DNA of 64,000 nucleotides, taken from Echinarachnius parma (Eukaryota; Echinodermata; Echinoidea; Clypeasteroida; Echinarachniidae). Positions within the stretch are counted from its first letter, which is position 1. Each line of letters opens with the position of its first letter. A model generated the notes under the pieces. The model was not told where the DNA came from. It worked only from the letters and a program-made list of their open reading frames with translations, and searched no databases. The DNA is taken from contig JBAMJV010003038.1 of NCBI GenBank assembly GCA_037951105.1, forward strand, positions 62,001-126,000, in the 5' to 3' direction. The position numbers and the translations under genes were made by a program. This document shows positions 45,725 to 57,299 of this stretch, in pieces.

Positions 45725-47275
45725 GGAAATTTCCTTTAATTTAACAGAAAAGATCTCTAAAAGAAAAAAAAAGAAAGTTTTTTTTACAGTAACTTGTTAT
45801 GCTTACAGACCCCACGTACTGATTTTCTGTAATTTTACTAAGTGCTTCGTAAAATAAAATAATCCTCATATTTTAAGGAAAGATCTGTTTTCTTACAAAA
45901 TTCATTTGAGAATCATTGTAGCCGCAGACCATCTGTAATTTTAAAGAATAATTCTAAAGGAAACGAAATAACTGTTTTTCAACAGAATCTGTCATTTATT
46001 TTACTTTAAATAAAAAAAAGGAAAGTCATTTTGCAGAAAATTGTTCTGCTTACAGACCCCATGTACCGATTTTCTGTAATTTCACAGAGTGCTTCGTGGA
46101 ATAAAGTAATCCTCACTTTTAAAAGAAAGATCTGTTTTCTTAAAAAATTGTTTTGTGAATCATTGTTGCCGCAGACCATCTGTTATTTTAAAGAATAATT
46201 TGAAAAGAAACGAAATAGCTATTTTTCAACATAATTTTCTAATTATTTTACTTAAAAAGAAAAGAAGAACTGTTTTTTTACAGGAAATTTGTATGCTTAC
46301 AATACTGATTTTCTGTTATTTTACAGAGTGCTTCGTGAAATAAAGAAATCCTCATTTTTAAAAGAAACATCTGTTTTCTTACAAAATTATGTTGTGAATC
46401 ATTGTAGACGCAAACCATCTATAATTTTAAATAACAATTCTAAAAGAAACGAAATAACTGGATTCCAACACAATTTTGAATTTATTTTACTTTAAATAAA
46501 AAGAAGAACATTTTTTTTTTTGCAGAAAATTGTTTTGCTTACAGACCCCATGTACCAATTTTCTGTAATTTCACAGATTGATTTATGGAATAACGTAATC
46601 CTCATTTTTAAAGGAAAGATCTGTTTTCTTACAAAATTGTTTTGTGAATCATTGTTGCCGCAGACCATCTATGTTTTGCTTACAGACCCCATGTACCGAT
46701 TTTCTGTAATTTCACAGATTGCTTTATGAAATAACGTAATCCTCATTTTTAAAGGAAAGATCTGTTTTCTTACAAAATTGTTTTGTGAATCATTGTTGCC
46801 GCAGACCATCTATGATTTTAAATAACAATTCTAAAAGAAACGAAATAACTGGATTCAAACACAATTTTGCATTTATTTTACTTTAAATAAAAAGAAGACA
46901 ATTTTTTTTGGCAGAAAATTGTTTTGCTTACAGACCCCATGTACCGATTTTCTGTAATTTCACAGATTGCTTTATGGAATAACGTAATCCTCATTTTTAA
47001 AGGAAAGATCTGTTTTCTTACAAAATTGTTTTGTGAATCATTGTTGCCGCAAACCATCTATAATTTTAAATAACAATTCTAAAAAAAACGAAATAACTGG
47101 TTTCCAACATAAATTTGGATTTATTTTACTTTAAATAAAAAGAAGAAAAGTTATTTTGCAGAAATTTGTTTTGCTTACAGACCCCATGAACCGATTTTCT
47201 GTAATTTCACAGAGTGCTTTATGGAATTACGTAATCTTCATTTTTAAAGGAAAGGTCTGTTTTCAAAAAGCTAGG
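45725..47275. repeat. Satellite-like tandem array, ~248-bp unit
   Basis: GCTTACAGACCCCATGTACC followed by GATTTTCTGTAATTTCACAG recurs near 45801, 46050, 46292, 46539, 46679, 46927 and 47175. Most steps are 240-249 bp, with one short step of 140 bp. GCCGCAGACCATCTAT and AAGGAAAGATCTGTTTTC also repeat. It is cut at 47275 by CR1-group LINE text. Confidence 0.85.
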
Positions 47276-47718
47276 ACTATAACGTGCGGTGTGCCACAGG
47301 TATCAGTAACATTGTTTTAACTTATATTTAACTAGTTACCTTGTTGTACTGACTACTTTGAGTTTAGATTGTTTGCAGACGATTCAATATTTTCATACTT
47401 TTGATGAGAGTCAAAAGGAAATAGATTCAAATTAAGTTAATGAGCAATTAAATGCAGTTCAAAATGGTGTAATGCTAATAAAGTCACTATTAATTTAAAG
47501 AAAACTAATTATATGATTATCCAAAGCAAAATACAGGTTACCTTGTTGTACTGACTACTTTGAGTTTAGATTGTTTGCAGACGATTCAATATTTTCATAC
47601 TTTTGATGAGAGTCAAAAGGAAATAGATTCAAATTAAGTTAATGAGCGATTAAATGCAGTTCAAAATGGTGTAATGCTAATAAACTCACTATTAATTTAA
47701 AGAAAACTAATTATATGA
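47276..47718 (+). pseudogene. CR1-group LINE remnant 4, RT part, with a 202-bp tandem duplication
   Basis: TCGVPQ at about 47288, then FRLFADDSIFSYF and ESQKEID, then a linker ending NYMIIQSKIQ. The segment from GTTACCTTGTTG (47335) is repeated from 47537 with few changes. The second copy is cut at ATATGA (47718) by the Helitron-like array. The first copy, uncut, shows the empty site ATATGATTATCC. Confidence 0.75.
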
Positions 47719-49340
47719 CTAGATGTTGAATTCGTCACGTTTGACGAATTAAGGTTATACATATCGATTTAAAATGATAAAAGGATGATTCCAAAAATAA
47801 CTACTCAATCATCATATCAATAATAATAGATCCCCCCCCCCCCTGAAAAAAGAGAAAAAAAGAAGAAAAAAGAAAGTTAAAAAAGTACTGTCTTGGATTC
47901 GAACCCACGACCCTTTGATCTTGTGTCACAAATTATACCGCGAGACCAACATTAGATCTCTTAACGAAAATGGGAAATTGGGAAAGATACATCAGTGATT
48001 GCACACTGCATTTGTCATTGTAACAGTGAATTATTTGACCTTTGAACTTAATTTACATATCCTTAACGCCATTTTCATATTCCAATCTTATGTTATGAAC
48101 ATTTTCCTTTCATTATACCATACATGTGTGCTGAATTTCATGTCCGCGGCGTACGTGGTTATTGAGTATTCATGCTTGATTTATTTGACCTTTAACGGTA
48201 AATATGACAATGAAATATGCATTTTCGCGATTTGGTGTTAACTTATGAAATGATGGGCTTGAAAACCCTATCTACATGCGAAATCTCAAATTAATAGCAT
48301 AATTCCTTCAGCAGTTATATGTCGATATCATACGTTTTGGCTAACCCTCAATTTGTAACAGATTTAAACTGTTATTTCCAGTCAAACAATTCATCAGGAT
48401 CCATTGAACAAAACGAAATGGTGTGAATAGATTGCGAATAGAGCAGAACATCAGCTACGATATATCAAAATTTGGGAGTACATTGATGGAGAATAAGTGA
48501 GATATGGTCAAAAGTACACTGTGATCGATTTCAACATTGATTGAAATTGAGTAAAATTCGCATTTTCAACTTTAACCGTCAATACGATGACTTTATAACA
48601 TTTACTCGGCATAAATGAGGTATGAATTCGTATCTACAACTCATAATCTATCCGAATATTAAAAGAAAATTGGGTATTTGTGGACTGTTTAAAAAGTTAT
48701 GGCCGAATAAAAATGGTTGTTTTTGAGCATTTTCAGATGTTTTTACCATATTTTGCCAAATTGCGTGCGCGCGTAATTTTGACTTTGACGCGCGCGTACT
48801 CCGTTATAATGAGTCAACAATGACTCAAATTGATAGGGTGTGTTGAGGGATCTATAAGGAATGCAAAACATGTGAAAAAACGACAATTTTACTATTCATT
48901 CGCGTTACGCGCGCAAATACGCGCGCGCCGACGCGCACGCGCGGAATTTTTTGAAACGCTTAAAATTGTCTGAAACATATAGTAAATTACTCGGGTTGAG
49001 GTTTTGAGCATTTTAAAAAAAAAAAATTAATTGACGGACGCGTACGCGCGCGTCTCCGAGTGTAATTGCACAGGCATGAGCTTAAAAGATGACTATTGAC
49101 CTGATTAATATTGATACGAAATTTGAATTGAAATTGATATTTCATAACTGAGATAAAATGATTATTAAAATTTGACAAAATGGCGTCCTGATGACGTCAC
49201 AGTCATGTGACGTCACTGAAAAGGGTACCAGTTCTAAGTTAGATCATGATCTATCATCATGTGAAGATTCATGACAATTGATTCATGTGATCTTGAGATA
49301 TGCGACGCACAAAATTAGGAAGAAGAAGAATAAATAATAA
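47719..49340 (-). mobile_element. Helitron-like unit 3 (3'-most), 3' terminus at 47719
   Basis: On the minus strand the unit ends with hairpin AATTCGTCA-AACG-TGACGAATT and CAACATCTAG, followed by T of the target. Its 5' end lacks the TTAGGTTATAC head and starts TTATTATTTATTC directly after the CTAG of the next unit. It is 1622 bp. Internal GCGCGCGTA tracts, a TGACGTCA pair near 49195-49212 and a tRNA-like segment (47890-47949) are present. No protein. Confidence 0.75.
47890..47949 (-). other. tRNA-like segment in Helitron-like unit 3
   Basis: On the minus strand it reads GTTGGTCTCGCGGTATAATT and then GGGTTCGAATCC, equivalent to 14140-14198. Pol III box-like, but poorly folding. Confidence 0.4.
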
Positions 49341-51559
49341 CTAGATGTTGAATTCGTCACGTTTGACGAATTAAGGTTATACATATATCTAATTCTTATG
49401 ATAAAAGCATGATTCCAAAAATAACTACTCAATCATCATATATGATAATTATTAAAATTTGACAAAACGGCGTCCCCGCGAAAAGAAGGAAGATAACAGA
49501 AGAAAAAAGAAAGTAGAAAAATATTGCCTTGGATTCGAACCCACGACCCTCAGGTTTGATGTCACAGATCAAACCGCGAGACCAACATTAGATCTCTTAA
49601 CGAAAATGGGAAATCGAAATCGGGAAAGATACATCAGTGATTGCACACTGCATTTGTCATTGTAACAGTGAGTTATTTGACCTTTGAACCTAATTTACAT
49701 ATCCTTAACGCCATTTTCATAATCCGATCTTATCTTATGAAAAGTGTTCCTTTCATTATAACATACATGTGTGCTGAATTACATGTCCGCGGCGTACGTG
49801 GTTATTGAGTGTTTATGCTTGATTTATTTGACATTTGACGGTAAATATGACAATGAAATATGCATTTTCGCAATTTGGTGTTAACTTATGAAATGATGGG
49901 CTTGAAAATCCCTATCTACATGCGAAATCTCAAATTGATAGCATAATTTCTTCAGCAGTTATATGTCGATAACATACGTTTTGGCTAACCCTCAATTTGA
50001 AACAGATTTGAACTCATATTTCCAATCAAACAATTCACCAGGATCCATTGAACAAAACTAAATGCTGTGAATAGATTGCGAATAGAGCAGAACATCAGCT
50101 ACGATATAGTAAAATTTGAGAGTACATTGATGGAGAATAAGTGAGATATGGTCAAAAGTCCGCTGTGATCGATTTCAACATTGATTGAAATTGAGTAAAA
50201 TTCGCATTTTCAACTTTAACCGTCAATACGATGACTTTATAACATTTACTCGGCATAAATGAGGTATGAATTCGTATCTACAACTCATAATCTATCCGAA
50301 TATTAAAAGAAAATTGGATGTTTGTGGACTTTTTAAAAAGCTATGGCCGAATAAAAAAAAGATGTTTTGACCATGTTTTGCCATTTTGCGTGCGCGCGTA
50401 ATTTTGACTTTGACGCGCGCGTACTCCCTTATTATGAGTCAACAATGACTCAAATTGATAGGGTGAGTTGAGGGATGTATCAGAATTAAAACAAACATGT
50501 GAAAAAACGGCATTTTTCCTATTTGATTGCGTTACGCGCGCAAATACGCGTGGCAGACTAATCACAATTGTATAGAGACACATTCTAGTTCCTGAATTCA
50601 TATTGTTGGGTAATTGAAACCACAGCACTTTTAAAGCATAACCTCAGCTACAACATATCGAAATCTGGGAGAAAATTAATGGAGAATTAGCGAGATATGG
50701 TCGGAAGTCTGCTGTGATTGATTTCAAAATTGATTAAAATCAGTTAAAATGCGCATTTTCAACTTTAACCGTCAATATGATAACTTTATAACATTTACTC
50801 GGCATAAATGAGGTATGAATTCGTATCTACAACTCATAATCTATCCGCATAGTAAAGGAAAATTGGGTGTTTATGGACTTTTTATAAAGTTATGGCCGAA
50901 TAAAAAAAGTATGTTTTTACCATATTTTGCCAATTTGCGTGCGCGCGTAATTTTGACTTTGACGCGCGCGTACTACTTTATTATGAGTCAACAATGACTC
51001 AAATTGATAGGGTGCGTTGAGGGATGTATAAGAATTGCAAAACATGTGAAAAAACGACAATTTTCTTATTCATTTGCGTTACGCGCGCAAATACGCGCGC
51101 GCCGACGCGCACGCGCGGAATTTTTTGAAACGCTTAAAATTGTCTAAAACATATAGTAAATTACTTGGGTTAGGGTTTTGAGCATTTAACATTTTTTTTT
51201 CATTTGACGGACGCGTACGCGCGCGTCTCCGAGCGTAAGCGCATGCGCATGAGCTTAAAAGATGACGATTGATCCGAATAATATTTTTGTGAAATTTGAA
51301 TTGAAATTGATAAATCATGACTGAGATATGATGATTATTAAAATTTGACAAAATGGCGTCCTGATGACGTCATAGTGATGTGACGTCACTGAAAAAGTTA
51401 CCAGTTCTAAGTTAGATGATGATCTATCATCATGTGAAGATTCATGACAATTGATTCAGGTGATCTTGAGATATGCGACGCACAAAATCAGGAAGAAGAA
51501 TAAATAATAAAAATTCGAACGAAATCAATAGGTTATACATATGTATATGTATAACCTAA
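49341..51559 (-). mobile_element. Helitron-like unit 2
   Basis: It is 2219 bp from a TTAGGTTATAC head (51559 inward) to the CTAG terminus at 49341 with the same hairpin. Relative to unit B it contains extra internal duplications of a ~120-bp block, AACATTTACTCGGCATAAAT...CTCATAATCTATCCG (50230 and 50785). It carries a tRNA-like segment at 49526-49585. Confidence 0.75.
49526..49585 (-). other. tRNA-like segment in Helitron-like unit 2
   Basis: Same A/B-box-like pair, with GGTTTGATCTGTGACATC between the boxes. Slightly longer than the other two copies. Confidence 0.4.
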
Positions 51560-53985
51560 CTAGATGTTGAATTCGTCATATTTGACGAATTTAAGGTTAT
51601 ACATATTGAAATTACCATATGATGATATTGACTTTTCAACGCGTAATATGATGATGTCATAACATTTACTTGGCATTAATGGATGACACAAAATAGGGTA
51701 ACAATATTAATTCATTACATTCAATTGTTATCAAATGGGGAGTGGGAAGCTCTTAAATTGACCAAAATGACTGTAAAATGGCTCTGTACCTGACGTCTTA
51801 TTTCAACCATATCACACCTTTCCTTTGGCCGATTTGTACCCGGTTTTCAGTATGTTAAAGCTGAGTTTCCGCTACATTATCGCGATTTTCGAGTTTATTT
51901 CACGATTAGAGCACGGGAACAGGTCGTAATTGAAGGTTGAACTTTTTGTTTACTTTATCGTGCACAATGATGACTTTACAAAATCTGATTGGCCAATGTT
52001 AAAATTGTAAAAATATGTGCAACTCATACTCTTTCAGAATATGAAAAAATATTTGTATATATCCATGTATCAAAGAAGTTGTGACCGTTAAGAGAAATGC
52101 ATGTTTGACCAAATTTAGCCAATTTTCACACTCTTTGCGCGATTTCAACTTTAAGCGGTCAATTCGTTGACTTTAGAAGATTTACTCGGCATAAATGAGG
52201 TATGAATTCGTATCTACAACTCATAATCTATCCAAATATTCAAATAAAATTGGGTTTTTGTCGACTTTTGAAAAAGTTATGGCCGAATTAAAAAAGGATG
52301 TTTTTACCATATTTTGCCAATTATTTGATTTGAACTGTTCGCCGTTAGATGTTAGATGGCGCTATACAGACTTAAGCCAATTTTCACACTCGTGCGCTTT
52401 TTAAATCTTAACGGTCAATATGATGACTTTGTAACATTTACTCGGCATAAATGAGGTATGAATTCGCATCTACAACTCATAATCTTTCCGGATATTCAAA
52501 GAAATTTGGGAGTTTGTGGACTTTTAAAAAAGTTATGGCCGATAAGAGACCAGACTTGGGAAATTTTCACGCTCGTGCGCTATTTAATTTTTAACCGTCA
52601 ATATGATGACTTTATAACATTTACTCGGCATAAATGAGGTATGAATTCGTATCTACAACTCATAATCTATCCGAATATTAAAAGAAAATTGGATGTTTGT
52701 GGACTTTTTAAAAAGTTATGGCCGAATAAAAAAAAGATGTTTTGACCATGTTTGCCATTTTGCGTGCGCGCGTAATTTTGACTTTGACGCGCGCGTACTC
52801 CGTTATTATGAGTCAACAATGACTCAAATTGATAGGGTGAGTTGAGGGATGTATCAGAATTAAAACAAACATGTGAAAAAACGGCATTTTTCCTATTTGA
52901 TTGCGTTACACGCGCAAATGCGCGTGGCAGACTAATCACAATTGTATAGAGACACATTCTAGTTCCTGAATTCATATTGTTGGGTAATTGAAACCACAGC
53001 ACTTTTAAAGCATAACCTCAGCTACAACATATCGAAATATGGGAGAAAATTAATGGAGAATTAGCGAGATATGGTCGGAAGTCTGCTGTGATTGATTTCA
53101 AAATTGATTAAAATCAGTTAAAATGCTCATTTTCAACTTTAACCGTCAATATGATAACTTTATTACATTTACTCGGCATAAATGAGGTATGAATTCGTAT
53201 CTACAACTCATAATCTATCTGAATAGTAAAAGAAAATTGGGTGTTTATGGACTTTTTATAAAGTTATGGCCGAATTAAAAAAGTATGTTTTTACCATATT
53301 TTGCCAATTTGCGTGCGCGCGTAATTTTGACTTTGACGCGCGCGTACTCCGTTATTATGAGTCAACAATGACTCAAATTGATAGGGTGCGTTGAGGGATG
53401 TATAAGAATTGCAAAACATGTGAAAAAACGACAATTTTCTCATTCATTTGCGTTACGCGCGCAAATACGCGCGCGCCGACGCGCACGCGCGGAATTTTTT
53501 GAAACGCTTAAAATTGTCTGAAACATATAGTAAATTACTTGGGTTAGGGTTTTGAGCATTTTAATTTTTTTTTTCATTTGACGGACGCGTACGCGCGCGT
53601 CTCCGAGTGTAAGCGCATGCGCATGAGCTTAAAAGATGACGATTGATCCGAATAATATTTATGTGAAATTTGAATTGAAATTGATAAATCATGACTGAGA
53701 TATGATGATTATTAAAATTTGACAAAATGGCGTCCTGATGACGTCATAGTGATGTGACGTCACTGAAAAAGTTACCAGTTCTAAGTTAGATGATGATCTA
53801 TCATCATGTGAAGATTCATGACAATTGATTCATCTGATATTGAGATATGCGACGCACAAAATTAGGAAGAAGAATAAATAATAAAAATTCGAACGAAATC
53901 AATAGGTTATACATATGTATATGTATAACCTAATAAAAATTCGAACGAAATCAATAGGTTATACATATGTATATGTATAACCTAA
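51560..53985 (-). mobile_element. Helitron-like unit 1 (5'-most), 5' terminus at 53985
   Basis: It is 2426 bp. The head TTAGGTTATACATATACATA is present twice in tandem (period about 53 bp, 53880-53985). The tail CTAG is at 51560, joined directly to the head of unit 2. The ~120-bp block recurs near 52175, 52440, 52615 and 53165. The right side abuts target bases TTATCCAAAG, completing the empty site. Confidence 0.75.
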
Positions 53986-54830
53986 TTATCCAAAGCAAAA
54001 TACAGGTAATGAATGAAAACGGTGTCCTTAACTGTCTGTAATTGTGGCATCTTGTCTAGGAGTTGAAATTGATAGTATACATTGATTTGGAAAAATCACA
54101 TTGACTTTGTAAATAAGTGTGTTCGTAGAAAAGTGGGTTAGCTATTTAGATTGAGATATTTTGTGCCTCAGTATATTCTTGTGCTTTTGTATGAATCATT
54201 TATACAACTTCAAATTCTCTATGGAATTGAGGTATGGGGAAGCAGTTCTAAATCTCATTTGTATTCATTTAGCTCAACAAATGGCTATGCGAGCTATTAT
54301 TTCAATTGCAATTTTATTTCCAATGATATAAAAACATCAACATTACAAAAAAATCAAGTGAACAATTAATATCACATTATTACATAGATCTATACGGCGG
54401 GGTAATATCAATACTATATATTAGTATTATTAATAAAATAAAAGTCCACAAAGCTTGAAGAAAGGACAGCCCGTTGTAAGTATACTTTGATAATTATTAC
54501 ATTTTCATTATTGGGTAAATCCTCGAAACCACTGTTTAAACAATTGGGAATGTAAGATGATTTTAGTTTGCATGAACTTGCAGTTTCAACATTTGTATAT
54601 GATTTGTACTTTATCACACTCATTATTAGAATATTGTCAGATGTTACACCATACTTATGAAACAAGACTTTGTTGGACCAAAGCTTTGGAATAGCTTACC
54701 CCAGAAGATTAAAGAACAAACAACAAGATATTCATTTCATAAGACCCTCACAATTTATTTGTTGAACAAATACATCTTTTGCATAAGTTATTATTTAATT
54801 TCAAGAATTATTATATCAGCTTTTGTAATA
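53986..54830 (+). pseudogene. CR1-group LINE remnant 4, thumb and C-terminus
   Basis: It continues the LINE cut at 47718. Recognisable pieces are RYFVPQYILVLLYESFIQ and LYGIEVWGSSSKSHL near 54155-54265, and DFVGPKLWNSLPQKIKEQ at 54660-54715, followed by FHKTLTIYLLNKY. These are the usual C-terminal CR1-group blocks. Stops and a diverged stretch (54300-54650) separate them. Confidence 0.8.
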
Positions 54831-55892
54831 CTGGATAATAAAGAGAACCGATCTCGACAAACACCTGTGCTAACTTTCGGTTCTCTACCCATCAGAGCCT
54901 AAGGCCCACATATTTGTGGTTTGGTAGTCCTACACTTAAACAAGAAGAAGACTAGTTATGTGAAGTGTACAGAAAGAAAGAGCATAAATTCCTCTATTTT
55001 TAGATCCATATTTTGTTACTCTACCTGCTTTAGTTATTTTTTAATGATTTTTTTATTATTGCGTAAATCACTATAATTTAGAAAAATCCTTAAATTGGCA
55101 ACACATTGTAATATTTAAAAAAACAGATATTGGCGTTCAAATTGGCAACTTTGCAGCAATGTCACTTCATATATTTTGTCTTAAATGGTCATTACTAAAT
55201 ATTTTCCACCTATTTTTATGTCATTGATCGGTCAACAAAATTTAGGAGTTGCCAATTTGTAGAGGAAAACAATGATCAGATTTGCCTTAAAATAGCTCTC
55301 GTCCTTGATGGGTTAACAACAATTTTAACTTTTGTATAAATATAAAATAATAGTTTACAGTTCGTATTTTAATAATTTGCCTTGGATGTATGTTTTAATG
55401 TACATACGATATTGTTTTTGTTGTTGTTAATACACTTCAAACTTCAAAGATGGGACATATTATGGCCCCACAAGGGTACACCCACCTAGAACCCACTTAA
55501 TGAAACCATATGGGGCCATCTGGGTGCCCAGATAATGAAACCATATTGGCAGCCCATAATGCTGGTTCCATAATCGATCCCCACGCTATCCCCATTGCTA
55601 TCGGGAAATTCATGATCGATTATGAACAATTGTAAGTGAATGTAAATTTCTTTCTTTCTTTTTGTAATTAATTCTTTTGAAAGCATTGTTATCATGTCCT
55701 TGTTGTTGAATATAATTCATAAACATGTAAATAACAATTGTATATTGTGTTATGAATTTGATTTGAAGGCTAATCATTTCAGAATCAATTCTCTGCAAAT
55801 ACTAACCACTAAAAACCCGCAAACCTAGAAGATGTGTATATATATATGGAACCGATTACATAAAATGTTCGTAGGAATGGTAGGATGTTAGA
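54831..55892. other. No gene seen; probable LINE 3' UTR and AT-rich spacer
   Basis: TTGTTGTTGTTAATACACTT near 55418 could be a LINE tail. Around 55450-55600, GAAACCATATGGGGCCATCTGG and GAAACCATATTGGCAGCCC are a short degenerate duplication. The minus-strand frames 55486-55798 show no domain. Confidence 0.45.
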
Positions 55893-56014
55893 ATTAGGAT
55901 CTTAGGATGATAGGACTAGGATCTTAGGATGATAGGACTAGGATCTTAGGATGATAGGACTAGGATCTTAGGATGATAGGACTAGGATCTTAGGATGATA
56001 TGACTAGGTTAGCA
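55893..56014. repeat. 22-bp minisatellite, about 5 copies
   Basis: The unit GGATCTTAGGATGATAGGAC plus TA repeats without spacer sequence, so this is a simple tandem array. Confidence 0.92.
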
Positions 56015-56033
56015 GGCATAGGATTAAAGGGAT

Positions 56034-56586
56034 AGTTGAGTTCTGGTAATGAGAGTACAGTTTTAGTGAAACTGAATTTTAGTAACCAAAACCTGCATCA
56101 TTACATTACAAAATAATAGTTATAACTAGAAAGGAACACAAAATTACAAATGACGTAGTAAAGATCATGTTATCATTCAAAAAGAGCCGTTAAAACGTAA
56201 GAGGGCGCTCTCTAAACACTCATCGGTTTCAACCATTTTGTATAAAATATTGTGCATGTGATGCTTTGTTGAAATAGTGATTAGATAGAGAAATAACCAA
56301 CAACTATTTAAATACCTATTTTGTAATTTTTTGAAAAGAGGAAGCATTTTTTTGAATTTTTAACGGCTGGTTCAAAATTCTCTAATAAACCCGGGGCCCC
56401 GGGTTTATTACAAATTGTTATATTTATGGATATTTCAGCCGTTTCTGAACCGATTTTGATCAAACAAAGATGATTTTATTATTTAAATATTATGCTCTTT
56501 CAAATTTTACACTCGGTTTTTCATTACCTCACAAACCAATTAAGTAGTCTAGCGCCCTCTCTACCAAAACTCATCTTTCCCTTTAA
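56034..56586. mobile_element. piggyBac-like TTAA MITE, complete copy D
   Basis: TTAA borders at 56034-56037 and 56583-56586, with ends AGGGATAGTTGAGTTCTGGTA and CTACCAAAACTCATCTTTCCC. It is full length and inverted relative to copy C in its internal landmarks. The centre has a CCCGGGGCCCCGGG palindrome near 56390. Confidence 0.85.
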
Positions 56587-57200
56587 GTTAGGGACGTGAA
56601 TAAGTAGAATGAAGCTCCACCACAAGTGCGCCATATTTCATTTTTGTGATAAGGATTGACTTTCTGTTTTTTTTTTAAGAAGAAATTGTTTTTATCACAT
56701 ACAGATATTTTATAACAACAGATAAGTAGTAAATTGCGAAAAGAATTGTGCAGTAAACTTACAGGACATCTCGAGACTCTGCTGCAAAGCACTTTTCTGT
56801 ATTTTTACTGAGAAATTTTCTAACAGTGTAGGGCAAAATATAAATGCCTACATACTGGGCAATCTGCACTGGGGAAATACAAATTGGGCATAAATATACC
56901 TACAACTGGGTAAAACTTCCCCAACTATTTACTATATGCATTTACTCATCATGAAAACAAAGCATAATGCCTATATACTGGGTAAAGACCAACGGGTAAA
57001 TACAAATTGGGCATATTTAAACCTACAACTAGGTAAACTTTAGCAACTTTGTAATCCAACTGTTTTCATTATTTACCCAACGTAACACCAAAGTGCCCCA
57101 AATTGGGCGAATTTTATCCAAATATTGGATAAAACGCCCAACTTTTGCATGCTTGGCTGAAGAAACGAGCGAACCAAATTGAGCGACTTTCGCTTCCAAA

Positions 57201-57299
57201 ATGGAGGATTTCGATATAGTTCTTGATGATTTACAAACCTCGAGTGGATCATCATTCTCAACAAAAACCAGAGACCAGACACACCAAGCAAATCACAAG
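57201..57299 (+). CDS. Host gene first coding exon, LD-motif-like N-terminus (partial)
   Basis: The ATG at 57201 is in good context (CCAAAATGG), and 33 codons run to a phase-0 donor, CACAAG/GTAAGC, at 57299/57300. The peptide begins MEDFDIVLDDLQTSSGSS and then turns polar. The first 13 residues resemble the LD1 motif that starts paxillin, Hic-5 and leupaxin (M-[DE]-D-L-D-x-L-L-x-D-L), which binds focal-adhesion partners, but two hydrophobic positions differ and such short matches can be accidental. No downstream exon was found before the window ends. Upstream DNA is CpG-bearing (ACGAGCGAACC), as in a promoter-proximal region. Reading past the donor gives a further 38 codons, which I treat as intron. 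Confidence 0.55.

Larger units (their letters stand above)
45655..56828. mobile_element. TA-flanked element with CACTGT...CAGTG ends
   Basis: It starts CACTGTAAAC after TA (45653-45654) and ends TAACAGTG before TA (56829-56830). Ends and TA duplication suggest a Tc1/mariner-like non-autonomous element. Its own material is probably limited to a 248-bp tandem array near the left end and about 240 bp on the right; the rest is later insertions (CR1-group LINE, Helitron-like array, piggyBac-like MITE). Confidence 0.5.
45535..57160. mobile_element. Outer GGGTAAA-rich repeat, split by an 11.2-kb nest
   Basis: The left piece 45535-45654 has AATGTTGGGTAAAA repeated and ends TGCATTTACCCTACA. The right piece 56829-57160 continues with diverged tandem units of about 120 bp (ACTGGGTAAA, AAATTGGGCATA) and ends ACGCCCAACTTTTGCA. 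The two pieces are contiguous when compared with the intact unit at about 56938-56990. They look like the ends of a small repeat-rich element, AAAATGTTGGG / CCCAACTTTT, now pulled 11 kb apart. Confidence 0.55.

Noticed and set aside
55893-56014. CRISPR-like short direct repeats
   Set aside because: The 22-bp units have no spacers between them; it is a minisatellite. The same holds for the 26.5-28.1 kb arrays.
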